Below are positions 48,557 through 61,255 of a DNA stretch of 64,000 nt, one piece after another (the first letter of the stretch is position 1; the number at the start of each line of letters is the position of its first letter). Both the position numbers and the translations under genes were made by a program. The notes beneath the pieces were generated by a model. It saw only the letters and a program-made list of their open reading frames with translations. It made no database searches and was not told the origin of the DNA. Source of the DNA: Copromyces sp. CBS 386.78 (taxonomy: Eukaryota > Ascomycota > Sordariomycetes > Sordariales > Sordariaceae). The stretch lies in the NCBI GenBank assembly GCA_030685235.1, contig MU839245.1, positions 1 through 64,000 of the forward strand, given 5' to 3'.

Positions 48557-49600
48557 ATGTTCGGCTATTCGGATATAGACCTAGAATAATTTTTTAATAC
48601 CGATGAGAAAAAGAAGTGTAAAAAGAAAAATTATAAGAAGGTTAATAATAATCCTACGTATCATAAAATAATCAAAGAATTTATTATATAAATATATATT
48701 GTAAAGAAATTGTCAATTATTTAATATATATATCCGAGGATACGTAACCGAACCGTCGAATATATAATTATAGAGGCTAAATATATTAACGACTTTAAAT
48801 TATATATTAAAAGGAGATTAAAAGAGAAATAGGATAGTAATTATAGTATATAAAAGTTGAAAGCACTCGCTATAGCGAAGGTAAATATATATTTTTATAT
48901 ATAGTTTCGGGTTAAGTACTAATATAATATAGTATTATAAGTAAAAGTAGAAGTTTAATTTAAGGTCGACCCTAAGCTCCGAATATATTTTAATTATATA
49001 GAATTTTAGAATTACTTCTTCTAGAGATGGTAGGACGAGAGTAGAATTAGTAAAGACGAATTCTTCTAAGTTTTTAAATTCGTAAATAATTATATTATCT
49101 TTAATAAGTATACCGAAAAAGTATAGATATAAATGCGGAGTATATATATTAATTCTACTATATAAGAATTTATTAAAATTGACCGCTATCTAAATTTATA
49201 TTATTAAATTATAGTAGATATTCGTATAAATATCTTCGTAAAAAAAGATTTATTTAAAGTCGTCTATTTACTGAAGGATAATAAGGAGACCTACTTCTAA
49301 AATAAATAAGTCTTTAAAAATTAAATAAATATAATTTATAGGAAGAAATAAGTTTAAATAAATAGATTTAAATAGGAAGATTTTACTATTAAAAACCTAA
49401 TATAAGAGAGTAAGACTAAAAAAGAGGATAATATAGATAATAACGGATTATTTAATTAATACTAATTTATCCCTCCTAATAAGCGGGCTAATATAATAGA
49501 ATCCTAGAAGGCCGCTAAGGCTATAACGACTACCGACAACGCCGCCGATATTATTTAGACTATTTAAATAATATAATTATAATACTATAAATATCGATTT
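48557..49600 (+). pseudogene. Unrecognised RIP-degraded ORF, about 350 codons
   Basis: From the ATG at 48557 a single plus-strand frame continues to about 49600 with only TAA/TAG interruptions. It shows protein-like order: an acidic/Lys-rich N-terminus (DEKKKCKKKNYKK), a central aromatic region (VDPKLRIYFNYIEF), and a basic then acidic tail (KTKKEDNIDNNG, KAAKAITTTDNAADI). No family is recognised. It lies in the same frame and strand as the larger degraded ORF from 50822, separated by 1.2 kb of apparently non-coding sequence, so both may belong to one element. Confidence 0.5.
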
Positions 49601-50821
49601 ATATTTCAGCTTTCGGATATTCTTCTGTATATTTCTAATATATATTAAAATAATTTCACTCTTAAAATTTTATTCTTCTAAAGTTTTATTTTATATTAAT
49701 AGATGTCTAATATAAACGAAAAGAATTTTATTTTTAAGGTTATATTAATAGGATATTATTTTATTTATACCGCTAATCGTATTTAGGCGGGTTTATTACC
49801 TAACCCCTAATTTCGTATATAGTTTTAGTACTCTATTATATAATATAGTCTATTATAGTAATTAGATATTTAATATAATAAAAAACAAAAAAGCTTTTAT
49901 TCCTATTAAATTTTCCTAATAATTTATCCGTAATTAATAATTATCTATTATATATTAAATTGTATATTAATAAATAGTAAAGGTACTTGCCTTTAACTAC
50001 CCATTCCTATTTACTCCTTTTAATCTATTTAATAAGGACCTAACTATAAAATTAGAATAATAATTATTTATAATAAACCTTTATTAAAAGTTTCGTTTTA
50101 AAGGCAATAAATAGTTATACGATATTTATTTCGGGGATTTTAATAGAATTAGAGAATAGGGGAACTAAATACCTAAAAAGTCTCTAAATAATATTTATAT
50201 TAAATTAAGATAAAATATTAATAAATTTATTTATTTATTTACTTAATTTCTACCTTACTTAGAGGAGGTAGTAATAAATAGAATAGAATTGCCTTTCGAA
50301 AGATAAATAATAATAAACTTATTAGGCTAAAAAAGGTTGCAAGGCAAAAACTTATAAAAAATACTATCCCTCGTACTAGAATAACGAAATCTCTTCCTTC
50401 TTTATTATTTAATACTTTCTATTCAATTTTAACTATATTAAATCCCGTCTTTTCTATTTTTTTTTCAATACTTATAAGAAAACGAAAGGAATCTATCTCT
50501 TATATCCAATACTCAACAATATTAATTACTATTAAATTCTATTACTATTCTATTATTATATTATTATTTCGCACTTATATTATTTAATTAATTTTGTAAA
50601 CGACGCGATAATATTATACCGACCGTATTATTATTACGTCGAATTTAACCTAAATCTACCTATTTACTAATTTAAAACGCTATTATTTTTATTATATTTA
50701 AAATATAATTATATATTAATATTCGGATTATTTATTATATTTTCCTAATAAGTAACCGACCTTTTATATAAATATTATTTAATTAATATTTTTAAATACT
50801 ATTAAACGTAATATAATTTTA

Positions 50822-52871
50822 TTGAATTTTATTCCGGAAATTATTCCTAATTCTATTAAAATATTCGAACCGTCCGAATCGGAGAGTATCAATATTAAGC
50901 ATACAACCTTAAATATTTATAAGCCCCCCGACCTAAATAACCTAATAATTAAAAATATTAATACTACCGAATTTAATGGTGCCTCCTACTCTAGTAGAAA
51001 TATTTATAAGCTACTTAAATTTAACGATAATAATTTTAATGTAACGGATAAAAATAATAATAATTCCGACGTAACGGATAAGGATAATAATAATTCCGAT
51101 AAAAATAGAACGGATAAGGAGGATATGCTTATAGAAGAAATTAGATTTATATTAGAATATAAATAACTTCCTAAGTACTATAGGTTTTAGAAGAAGTTTA
51201 AATTGTAATTAAAAAATGCTATTAAATATAAGAAATTTAATATTAATATTAATAAAAGTCTAACTTTAATAATATATTTAAGTATAATAAAATAGACCGG
51301 CTTTTTAGAATATTTTTTAAGCGGTATTAATAAAAAGTAAATAACGTATTGTAAAATATATTTAAAATCCGTATTTATATTTAAACGTTCGGTTGCCGAA
51401 TTCCGCCTTATATTAGAGATTAGGTATAAATTAAATAATATTAAACTTGCCAATATCCTTCTATTATATAATAGTAAAATATTTTGTATTAATTTTTTTA
51501 GCGAAGTATAAGTTTCTCCGAAATTCGTTTACTTCGCTAAATTAATTTTATTATTAATAAAGTATTTAATTGGCTAATACCCGGACAACGTATTTATTAT
51601 TACTTTTACTAATTCTACTTCTACCCTTATAAAGTTTAAATAAAATAATAATTTTAAAGGTAAAAGTAAAGCTCCTATCGCTATACTTACTACGAAGGGC
51701 GTAGGATCTTCGGTTATCTCTACTTCTATAATTACCCTTATAAAGCCTATTTAAAAGGGTAAAGGTAAAGTTCCCATCGTTATACCTTCTGCGCAGGGCG
51801 TAGGATCCTCTACGGTTTCTACCTCTATAACTACCCCGGTAAAGAAAGTTCTTATCGCTATACCTTTTGCGAAGGGCGTAGGATCCTCTGCGGTTTCTAC
51901 TTCTACAACTACCCCGGCAAAAAAAGTTCCTATTACTATACTTTTTACGAATGACGCGGAGTCCTCTGCGGTTTCTACTTCTATAACTACCCCGGTAAAG
52001 AAAATTCCTATTACTATACCTTTTACGAATAACGTAGAGTCCTTTACGGTTTCTACTTCTATAATTACCCCCGTAAAATTTATTAAAAAGGGTAAAGGCA
52101 AAGTTCCCATCGCTATACCTTTTGTAAAGGGCGTAAGATCCTTTATAATTTCTTTTGCGAACGCCGATACTACTACTATTATTTTAATAACCCGAACCCG
52201 ATTAACGAAGGTTGAAAAGGGTAAGGGTAAAACTTTACTAGAGAATGAGTCGGAATCTCCTACTGCGAATACCTCTAAATCGGATAAACTTTAAGTACGA
52301 CTAGTTATTAAGGCTTAAAATTCTAAGGGAGCCTTAAAAATGGGAGCTAGGAGCTAAGATACCCCTTTTAAATAGTATAAAATTAAGGAGAGAGAGGTTA
52401 TAAAGCGTTAATAGGAATTGATAGCTACTTCTACTAATATATAATTTAATAATTGGAATAAGGGTAATAGAGGAAGGAATTATAGCGATCCGCTTATATA
52501 CCTATATAATATAAATAACTATTTTCGTCCGTTTAAAATATTAGAATATTTAGCGAATCCCCCTAATATAAATTTAATTATAATTAATATATTTATAACC
52601 GCCCCTATTACTATAAATATTAATTCCAACGATAGGTTAAACTCGGAAGTAATTTCAATAATTATAACCGAAATCCTTTCGCCGTAAGTAAAGCGGGTAT
52701 ATAAAAATTCGATAAAAATAATTAAAGTAATTTATATTAAAAAGAAGATTTTTTAAATAATTAAATAGATAGTAGCGGTATATATTAAAGATTGTTTAGG
52801 GGCTTATATTATTAATGAACGCTTAAATAAAATATTTAAAAATAATAGAAATACGACCAATTTAGTAGAAC
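50822..52871 (+). pseudogene. Large unrecognised RIP-degraded ORF, 5' segment (about 683 codons)
   Basis: One plus-strand frame runs from about 50822 to the Gypsy insertion at 52872 with only TAA/TAG stops. The N-terminal part is Asn/Asp-rich (VTDKNNNNSDVTDKDNNN). It is followed by a Lys/Ile-rich helical region, a tandem-repeat segment (51671-52180) and a basic-then-acidic region (KGKGKTLLENESESPTANTS). The true start is not determinable. The frame resumes at 62223 after the insertion without a shift. No known domain is recognised. It could be a DNA-transposon or giant-element protein, or a duplicated host gene caught by RIP. Confidence 0.6.
51671..52180 (+). repeat. In-frame tandem repeat, 78- and 99-bp units (26 or 33 aa)
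   Basis: Six units begin at 51671, 51770, 51848, 51926, 52004 and 52103 (intervals 99, 78, 78, 78, 99). The 26-residue unit carries KVPIAIPFAKGVGSSAVSTS then a TTP-K spacer. Longer units add 21 bp encoding a Lys/Gly linker (KGKGK). All intervals are multiples of three, which shows that the array evolved inside a translated frame. Confidence 0.85.
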
Positions 52872-53212
52872 TGTCACAGGGTTATCTGTGACTGACTAAC
52901 CGTCCCATATCGCTGCCTTCACCACGGCAATGGTTGCCGGGTTGATGGCATGCTCTGATTGGCTATAGAGACCCAGTATAGCAGATGCGGCTGAACGCAT
53001 CTAACATCTGACTGGCTGCGGTTGTCAGCCTACCCCTATCGCTAAGGCTGCACAGACTACACCAGCCTATAGGATGATCCATGGGATGACTAGGCTGCAC
53101 GGGCCACATGCTCACTGTATATAGATGGCCATCACGGCTCCCCTAGATAGCTTCCTCTTCCTCGTGTAATTACGAATGTCTTTACAAATACCTAACGTTC
53201 GCCTTGCCCTGT
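52872..53212 (+). repeat. Left LTR of the outer Gypsy (almost un-RIPed)
   Basis: Begins TGTCACAGGGTTATCTGTGA and ends ...cgccttgccctgt at the deletion junction. It keeps normal CpA/TpG content, so it is the best-preserved copy of this LTR family in the window. The terminal GACA is replaced by pol-derived sequence. Confidence 0.85.
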
Positions 53213-53423
53213 TAATATAAAGTGCAGCTGCACTTTCCACGTTAGTATGATAAAACCTTGGAACTATTAAGGGATCCCCGGGCAGGACAAAACCCAAGAT
53301 ATCCGAGCAAACAACGGGCGGATTATAAAACGAATAGATAACGTTAAAGACGTAGTCGAGTAGTTCTACGAAACTATCGACGACTGCCGTTTCAATATAG
53401 AAAATAGTAGATAGGAGTACCGG
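53213..53423 (+). pseudogene. Near-unmutated 3' pol segment of the outer Gypsy
   Basis: Homologous to 60322-60532 of the inner element; it encodes the C-terminal part of pol after integrase (TFHVSMIKPW, RIIKRIDNVKDVVE). The differences between copies are of the C-to-T / G-to-A kind, with this copy carrying the C or G. It ends with the target site ACCGG (53419-53423) used by the inner element. Confidence 0.85.
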
Positions 53424-53780
53424 TATCACAGGGTTATCTGTGACTGACTAACCGTCCCATATCGCTGCCTTCACCACGGCAATAGTTACCGGGTTAATAG
53501 TATGCTCTAATTGGCTATAGAGACCCAACACAATAGATGCGGCTAAACGTATTTAATATCTAACTAACTACGGTTATTAGCCTACCCCTATCGCTAAGGC
53601 TACATAGACCACACTAGCCTATAAAATAATCTATAGGATAATCTATAGGATAATTAAGCTATACAGACTATATACTCACTATATATAAATAATTATTAAA
53701 GCTCCTTTAAATAGCTTCCTCTTCTTTATATAATTACGAATATCTTTACAAATACCTAACGTTCGCTTTACCCCGTAATA
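53424..53780 (+). repeat. 5' LTR of the inner Gypsy
   Basis: Begins TATCACAGGG (from TGTCACAGGG) and ends CCCCGTAATA (from a GTGACA end). The first 80 bp keeps normal composition and the remainder is progressively RIPed. Confidence 0.92.
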
Positions 53781-53899
53781 ATTAATTATATTTAACTATT
53801 ACACTACAAATATATATCTTTTCAAACGTATATTATTTAATATAATTAGGCGACGCCACCAATCGCTAGAGAATAGGAGGCTACGAAGGCCTGAATCTA

Positions 53900-55600
53900 T
53901 AATTCCAAATAACGACGATATTATTATAAACGAAGGTATCCTCCTAAACGTCCTATAATAAGCCCAATTACTAAAATATATTACGGACAATAACATCGAA
54001 GTACCTAATATATTAAACTATACTAACGAGCTAGAAAGTTTAAAAGTACTAATAGAGAGCTTTAACCCCCCTACTAACGAAAAAATCTATTTAATAATTT
54101 TAAACGGCTTCCCTCGTACTAATATAATTACAACTCTTATTATAATTATTATTTAATATTCAGCGAAGGTTAAACTTATTTACAATAATACCCTTATCGA
54201 TTCCTTTAGCCTAACCGAAGGAAAAATATTTCGAATAATTATTAACCTTATTGCCCGAATAATTAGGGTATTCGATTATTATTTTACTATTACTATTAAA
54301 GAATTTTAGAACTTTTAATTTAAATTCTAATTTAAAAAAGAATAATATACTAATATTTTCGACGAATATAAATAAGTTTTAAAGGACCTTTATTAAATTT
54401 AAAAAGAATTTTATTAAATTTATACCGAATTTAATAACGTATAAAACTTCGCTTAAAAAGTATAAATTATTCTTATTATATATTAATAAAATTATACTAT
54501 TTAAATTACTATAAATAGTAGTATAGGTATAGTAAGGTACTAAAAACCACTCTTCCCGAACCCTAAACCTTTTATAACTACCTAAAAGGATTATATTAAA
54601 TATAATAAAGCGTATTTAACGTAGAAGGGCCGTATCCTTTCTATTTAAACTTTAAATACTATTAAATTCCCTAACGAGAGGATTAAAATTACTTATACAA
54701 ATTACTTATTTAGCCCTAAAGTAACTACTTTAATCAATAAAAATATTTAAAAATATTTTATAAACCCTAATAATCCCGAAGTTTAGTAATAAAAAATAAG
54801 TATCGAATTCTTATCCTTCTTAAATACCTATTATAATAATATAAATTTACACTTAAATACCGCCCGTAAATTTAATGAACTTAAATAAGGAAACTATTTC
54901 TTCGCCGACTTCGAAATAAAATACATTAAAACCGCTAACCGCTATAATTTAAACGATACTATAAAAGTATATTACTTACGGAATAAAATTTCCTAAAAAT
55001 TCCGTATTTCTTTTACTTATTAACGAACCCTCCTTGCCGAAGATAATTTTAAAGAATAATTATTATTCTACTACGATTTCGCGTATAATATTAAGGATAA
55101 CGATTATAAGTTTAAATCCGCTATTAGTAAAATTTCTAATTTAAATTCTAATAATAATTCGGGAAAGATTATTAATAAAGGAAACGATATTATAAACTTT
55201 AATACTATTTACGTTTTATATACTATTTATAATAGTATTATTAAATATTAGAATAAGAATAACTTATATTATAAATACGGAAAAGAAGAGTATATTATAA
55301 GGAACTACCGTAATAATATTAATTATAGCGATCGTAACCCTTAGACCGGTAATAAGGGGGGCTAAAAAAGTAATAAAAGAGGCTGAAATAGCTAAGGAAG
55401 AAGTAAAAAAGGCCAGAGAGGCGGAAATACCGGTTAAAATACTAAGAATACTAATAATAATAGTAATACTAATATTAACCCCCCGGCGGCCGGCTAACGG
55501 AAATATAGTAATAATATAAACCTCTATATTATAAACGCCGGAGAAGAAAATAAAAGCGAAGAATATTATAATAACGTAAATAATAACTAAAGAAATAATT
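53900..55600 (+). pseudogene. Degraded Gypsy gag with zinc-knuckle remnant
   Basis: The frame carries a capsid-like helical region with TAA/TAG stops. At 55264-55311 it reads LYYKYGKEEYIIRNYR, which aligns with a retroviral-type zinc knuckle (C-x2-C-x4-H-x4-C) in which the three Cys and the His all appear as Tyr (TGY and CAY to TAY). A Gly/Lys/Asn-rich stretch follows. Confidence 0.8.
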
Positions 55601-57829
55601 AAACCCTATAAATAATTATTTATAAGAGCGAAAAAGGTTTATAAAAAGAAAGAAGGAACTATTCAAAAATTTAGAAATAATTGTTATTAATTTATTAAAT
55701 AGTCTTTATTAAAATTTATTATTCCTTTCTTTTTATTTATCCTTTAAATTACATAAAATTTATTATATAATTTTCGTCGATAACAGTTATATAATATTTA
55801 CTTTTATCAATTATTCTTTCATAAGGAAAAATAGATTCGCTATATTTAAACTCTTAAAACTTAAAAAACTAATTTTCGCTAACGGTATTATAAAAGGGCT
55901 TATTACTAAAAGATTTATAATAAACCTTTATATTAATTATTATTTAAAAAATATTATATTCCTAATTTATAATATTTCCCCTAATTACCCTATTATTTTA
56001 AAATTACCCTAATTTAGGAAATATAAACCGTATATCTTTTAAATAAAAAGGAAGGTTTAATTTATTAATTGGTACGCCAACCGATACTTCCTATCGGATC
56101 TCCCTATTTCCCTACGGAACGCCCCTAGTATATAAAACCACTCTCCTAACAATTTACGTTATTAACTTTACGCGGCGATAATAAACGAACGGGATAAAAG
56201 AACATTACTAAATATTCTAAAAATACTAGGGCTTCTACCTAAAATAAATAATTATATCGGCCGGATAAAAGGCGGTCTAGTAAATTATTTAATTCTAATC
56301 CCTACGGAAGGACTTATACGCGGCGATATTTAACCGTTAAAATTATTATTTTATTAAAATTTATTAGAATATTAAATTCTAAAGGATTAATATCCAATCC
56401 TTATAAAAGGACCTATATACAACGATATTTAGCTATTAAAGTTACTACCTTACTAAAATCTAATAAAATATTAAATTTGAAAGGATTAATTACCGCCTTA
56501 CTAAAATTCAAAAGAACTTTAGAATTTAAAATACTACTCCGGGACTACCGATAAAAATATCAATAGGACTACCAGTAAAGTAAATTACTATTACTAAAAT
56601 TTAAAAGAATTTTAAAATTTAGAATACTACCCCAAGACCACCGATAGGAATATCGATAAGACTATTAGTAGGGTAAATTACTATTATTAAAACTTAGAAT
56701 TATTATTAGAAGCCGATTCTAACTCCGTATTATTCTTATACTAATAGGAACTTCGCTAAAATATATTAGGGCTATTATAATTTTAAAACTGTATCCTCTA
56801 TAACGGACTAGAATATAATAATATTTAAATATTAAAATTATTACTAAAAAACGATTCTATTTCTACTCCGGCCCCCTATTACAAACCCTACGAAAGCCGC
56901 CCTAGGGGTAAAATTTATAACCTTTATAAATTTTACAAGGCTAACGAAAATTTCTACTCAAAATAGGGGACGTAATTACACCGCCGCGACCTCCTTTTAT
57001 ACTATTTTAAATTTCCCGTTAAAAGATTTATTAAAAACGTAGCCTTACTAAATTATAATATATTAAAATAGGCAATAAAACCTTTTATACCCGCGCCGCC
57101 TTATAGAAAAGTAAAAGGTATAAAGAATTCCCCCGGTACTACTCATCCAATTATAAAACGGTTCAAAATAATCGAAGAACGAATTAACGCCTAAAATATA
57201 TACAATATTAACGTTACCGCCTTTAATTTCCTATATAAAACGTACGATTTATAACCCTACTTTACGAATTATACGGAAATCTACCGATTAACTACCTTCT
57301 ATAAAACTAATATTTATAACAATCTTACTAAAGAAATAGCTTAAGACATTATAAACAGCAAAGGTAAATAATATAAGGACTACTTCCTAAAGCGCCTCTA
57401 TAAATTTATCGACGCGTACGTAAAGGATATAAACTAAAAAGAATTAATAGCTATTAAAATTACCCGAACCGCTATTCTTATAAATAATTTAAATAAAGAC
57501 GCGCCTATATATAAAACTATTATTATAAAAATTATAGAGGAAAACGTATTAATATTTTATAAAAAAATTGACCGGCCTCCGAAAATGAACGAGGAAATTA
57601 AATTTAAATTCCCATATAAATATTAGAGAAGAATTAACGCTTTCTATACTAAAAAAGCAAATAAACTTCTACCCTATCGAATATATGATTATAAAATCGA
57701 ATTTATATTAGGGGAAAAACTACCAAACGCCCGCTGCCGACCGATTTTACCTATAGAAATAACTATCGTTAAAAAATAGATTAATAGTTAATTAAAGAAT
57801 AATTTTATTAAACCTTCCTAATCCTAAGC

Positions 57830-58400
57830 GGCCTTACCCTTATTCTTTATAAATAAGCCTAGCGGGGGTATTCGCATTTATATTAATTATTATAGTATTA
57901 ATAATATTATATTTAAAATATAGTACCCACTTCCACTAATTAAAGAAAATCTTAATACTATTTACTATACTAAAATCTTTACTAAATTAAATATTATCGC
58001 CATTTTCAACCGAATCCGTATTTAAAAAAGCTATAAATAATTAACCGCTTTTATTATACGTTTCGGTCTCTACGAATCGCTAATCCTTCTTTTCGGCCTT
58101 TAAAGTATACCCAGTACGTTCTAAAATTATATTAACAACGTATTATATAATATTCTAAATATTTACGTAATAGTATACTTAAATAATATCCTCGTTTATT
58201 CTAAAAATATAGAAGAATATATTACTTATATAAATAAAATACTTAGAAGAATAATTAATATTAGCCTTTAATTAGACATCGATAAATACGAATTCAATAT
58301 TACCCGTACGAAATATTTAAACCTCTTTATTATATTAAAAAGTATAGAAATAAACCCTACGAAGGTAAAAACTATTATTAAATAAGAGGCCCCGTAATTA
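57830..58400 (+). pseudogene. Degraded Gypsy reverse transcriptase
   Basis: At about 58170-58215 the frame reads VYLNNILVYSKNIEEYI, corresponding to the Ty3/Gypsy YLDDILVYS box; both catalytic Asp are Asn. Upstream the RFGLYESL and ILLFGL blocks match RFGLYE-x-LV-x-PFGL of the family. Confidence 0.88.
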
Positions 58401-58559
58401 TAATACTAGCTCTAAAAATTCTTAGGATTTATAAATTTCTACCGGCGTTTTATTTAATATTTTTCGATTATAGTTATTCTACTATATAACTTTACGAAGA
58501 AATTAGCCGAATAGTATTAAATAAAAAATTATTAAAGAATTTTTGAAGAATTAAAAAAA

Positions 58560-60890
58560 ACTTTTATTATAAGTCCCGTCTTTCGAATTTACAATTAGTC
58601 CCGCCCAACCGTAGTCGAAATTAATATTTCTAATTAGGCCGCAAGCAATATATTATTTTAATACGACGACGAAAATATTTTACGCCCAATCGCATATTTT
58701 TTATAGAAATATTCCACCGTAAAATACAATTATAATATTTATAATAAAGAATTATTTACAATTATTAAAACTTTAAAGGAATAGGGACCGGAATTGTAAA
58801 GCGCTTAAAAACCGTTTAAAATCCTAACCGACTATAAAGGCCTACAAACTTTTATAGAGAACAAGAAATTTACGCCGCAGTATATATAATAGTCTAATTT
58901 CCTATCTAAATTTAATTTTACTATTAAATATAGGCCGGGCACTCTTTAAATCCGTTTTAATACCTTAAGTAGGAAATTAAAAAATATACTGAAAAATATA
59001 AATAACGACCGGTTAAAAGCCCGCTACAAAGTACTTTTTAACCCTTCCATTTTCGTAAATTATATTTACGCTTACAAATTTAATTCGGAAGAATTATTTA
59101 TAAATAAATTAATCGACGCCAACTATTATAATTCAATCTTTTATTAAAATTTAATAACCGCCCTTATAGATAAAAACCGTCGAATATAACTTAAAATACT
59201 AAAAAAAAGTATAAGAAAAATAATTTTTACAGAATATTATACAATTAATAATAAAATATACCAATATTCAACGTTTATAATCGACTTAAAAAATATTATA
59301 CTATAATTATATTTTATACGAAAATATTACGAACCCGCATTAATAAATTACTAAGGCTAAGATAAAACGTTTACTACCTTTAATCGTTTATTTTATTAAT
59401 TAAGTATAGAAAAGGCCATTAAATTTTATTATAAAGCCTACCTCCAATACATAAAGACGAAACCGTTACAACACATACTAGCGGGGCTTTTAAAACTTTT
59501 ATTAATACCCTTCGCCCTATAGAAGGATATTACTATTAATTATATTATTCCTATAATACCCTACGTCTAAGGAAGCCGAAAATATAAATATATTATTATA
59601 ATAGTAAATTACTTAATAAAAATAAAGTACTATACCCTAATTAAAATATTAATTATAGAAGAATTCGTTAATCGATTTATCGAAAAAATTTATACCTTTT
59701 ATAACCTACTAAATACTATTATTTCCAATCGTAGTACCTAATTCGGTTTATAATTTTAAAAAGTTCTATCTAAAAGGTTAAGAATTACTTTAAAACCTTT
59801 ATCGGTTTTCTATAAAGAAATTAATAATTAAACTAAACGTTTTAACGTTAAATTAGAATATTTCCTTTATACTTATATTAATTAAACTTAGGACGATTAA
59901 ATCGATTAATTACCTTTAGTAAAATTCGCGGGTAATAACGTATATTTAAATAGTATTAATATATTTCTATTCTTTATAAATTATAATTTTTACTTTTAAA
60001 TAGGAGTTGAACCTACTTAATTATACTTATTAAAGCTTTCTAAAATATAATAAGCAGAATACTTTAAAATTAATAAAATTACTGACTAATTTAATATAAT
60101 ATTAAATAAAATTATTATTATAATTAAAAATAATTAAATATAGTACAAAGAAACTACTAACGAAAAACGGTCCGATACGCTGAAATATTATATTAGCGAT
60201 AAAATCTTACTTAATATAACTAACTTCGTATTAGGCCGCCTATAAACCAAACTTACGCTATTGTAAGAAGGGCCTTTCGAAATTATAAAAGTAAATAGCC
60301 ATTATATTACACTAAAATTCCCCGTCAATATAAAATATAGCCGTACTTTCTACGTTAGTATAATAAAATTTTAAAATTATTAAGGGATCTCCGGGCAAAA
60401 TAAGACCCAAAATATCCGAATAAATAATAGGCGGATTATAAAACGAATAAATAACGTTGAAAACGTAATTAAATAATTCTACAAAATTATCGACGATTAT
60501 TATTTTAACTTAGAAAATAGTAAATAAGAATATTAAGTAATTTAAGGAAGCCCTTACAATCCTATTTAACAATTATAGAAGGATATAGAATATTATATCG
60601 ATAATTTTAAAAATTTTTACAATAATAACCTAAATATATTAATATTACTACAATAAATTACGGACGAAAAACGTTGCTATAGAATTAAAAAAGTTCTAGA
60701 AAAGGCCGCTAAGACGGACTAACCGCCGGAAAAGACAATTACAATACTAACAATACGGCAATTACCACGTTACTAAAAGGGTAAAGCAGCAGCCTAAAAA
60801 GGAAAGGAAAAACAATATAAAAGGGTAAATAATAAATATTATAAAAGAAATAAAAAAGGGAAATATTTTTACCCTAAGGGTATTTTAAGC
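58560..60890 (+). pseudogene. Degraded Gypsy RNase H, integrase and C-terminal region
   Basis: RNase H: ILTDYKGLQTFIENKKFTP and FNFTIKYRPGT near 58.8-58.95 kb. Integrase: KDITINYIIPIIPYV near 59.52 kb (family W-DITMDFI-x-x-LP), NTIISNRSTQFG near 59.7 kb and a GPFEIIK box near 60.26 kb. A C-terminal extension (FYVSMIKF...) follows to about 60.89 kb, in the place where chromovirus-like elements carry a chromodomain; I cannot confirm one here. Confidence 0.85.
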
Positions 60891-60898
60891 GAAGGAAA

Positions 60899-61255
60899 TA
60901 TTATAAAGTTATTTATAACTAACTAACCATCCTATATCGCTACTTTTACTACGGCAATAGTTACCGAATTAATAGTATGCTCTAATTGGCTATAGAAACC
61001 TAGTATAATAAATACGGTTAAACGTATTTAATATTTAACTAATTACGGTTATTAACTTACCCTTATCGTTAAAACTATATAGACTATACTAGCCTATAGG
61101 ATAATCTATAGGATAATCCATAGGATGACTAGGCTGCACGGACCACATGCTCACTGTATATAGATGGCCATCAGGGCTCCTTCAAATAGCTTCCTCTTCC
61201 TCGTACAATTACGAATATCTTTACAAATACCTAACGTTCGCCTTGCCCCGTAATA
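60899..61255 (+). repeat. 3' LTR of the inner Gypsy
   Basis: Same length (357 bp) as its partner at 53424. Here the first two thirds are heavily RIPed and the last 150 bp (from about 61110) are nearly normal, the opposite pattern to the 5' LTR. Confidence 0.92.

Larger units (their letters stand above)
53424..61255 (+). mobile_element. Inner full-length Gypsy retrotransposon, 7832 bp, RIPed
   Basis: Two 357-bp LTRs (53424-53780 and 60899-61255) and the target duplication ACCGG at 53419-53423 and 61256-61260. The plus-strand order is gag (about 53.9-55.6 kb), protease/RT (RT 57.8-58.4 kb), RNase H (58.6-59.0 kb), integrase (59.3-60.0 kb) and a C-terminal extension to 60.9 kb, i.e. the Ty3/Gypsy order. 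A polypurine tract (gcgaaggaaa, 60889-60898) precedes the 3' LTR. Stops and loss of catalytic residues make it dead. Confidence 0.92.

Noticed and set aside
51751..52110. Minus-strand open frame with repeats across the 78-bp array
   Set aside because: The plus strand carries the continuous 1,200-codon frame; the minus-strand frame is its shadow and has no context on either side.
53112..53429. Minus-strand 105-codon frame across the LTR/pol junction
   Set aside because: Opposite strand to the Gypsy pol segment; spans the deletion junction and the inner LTR start, so it cannot be an ancestral gene.
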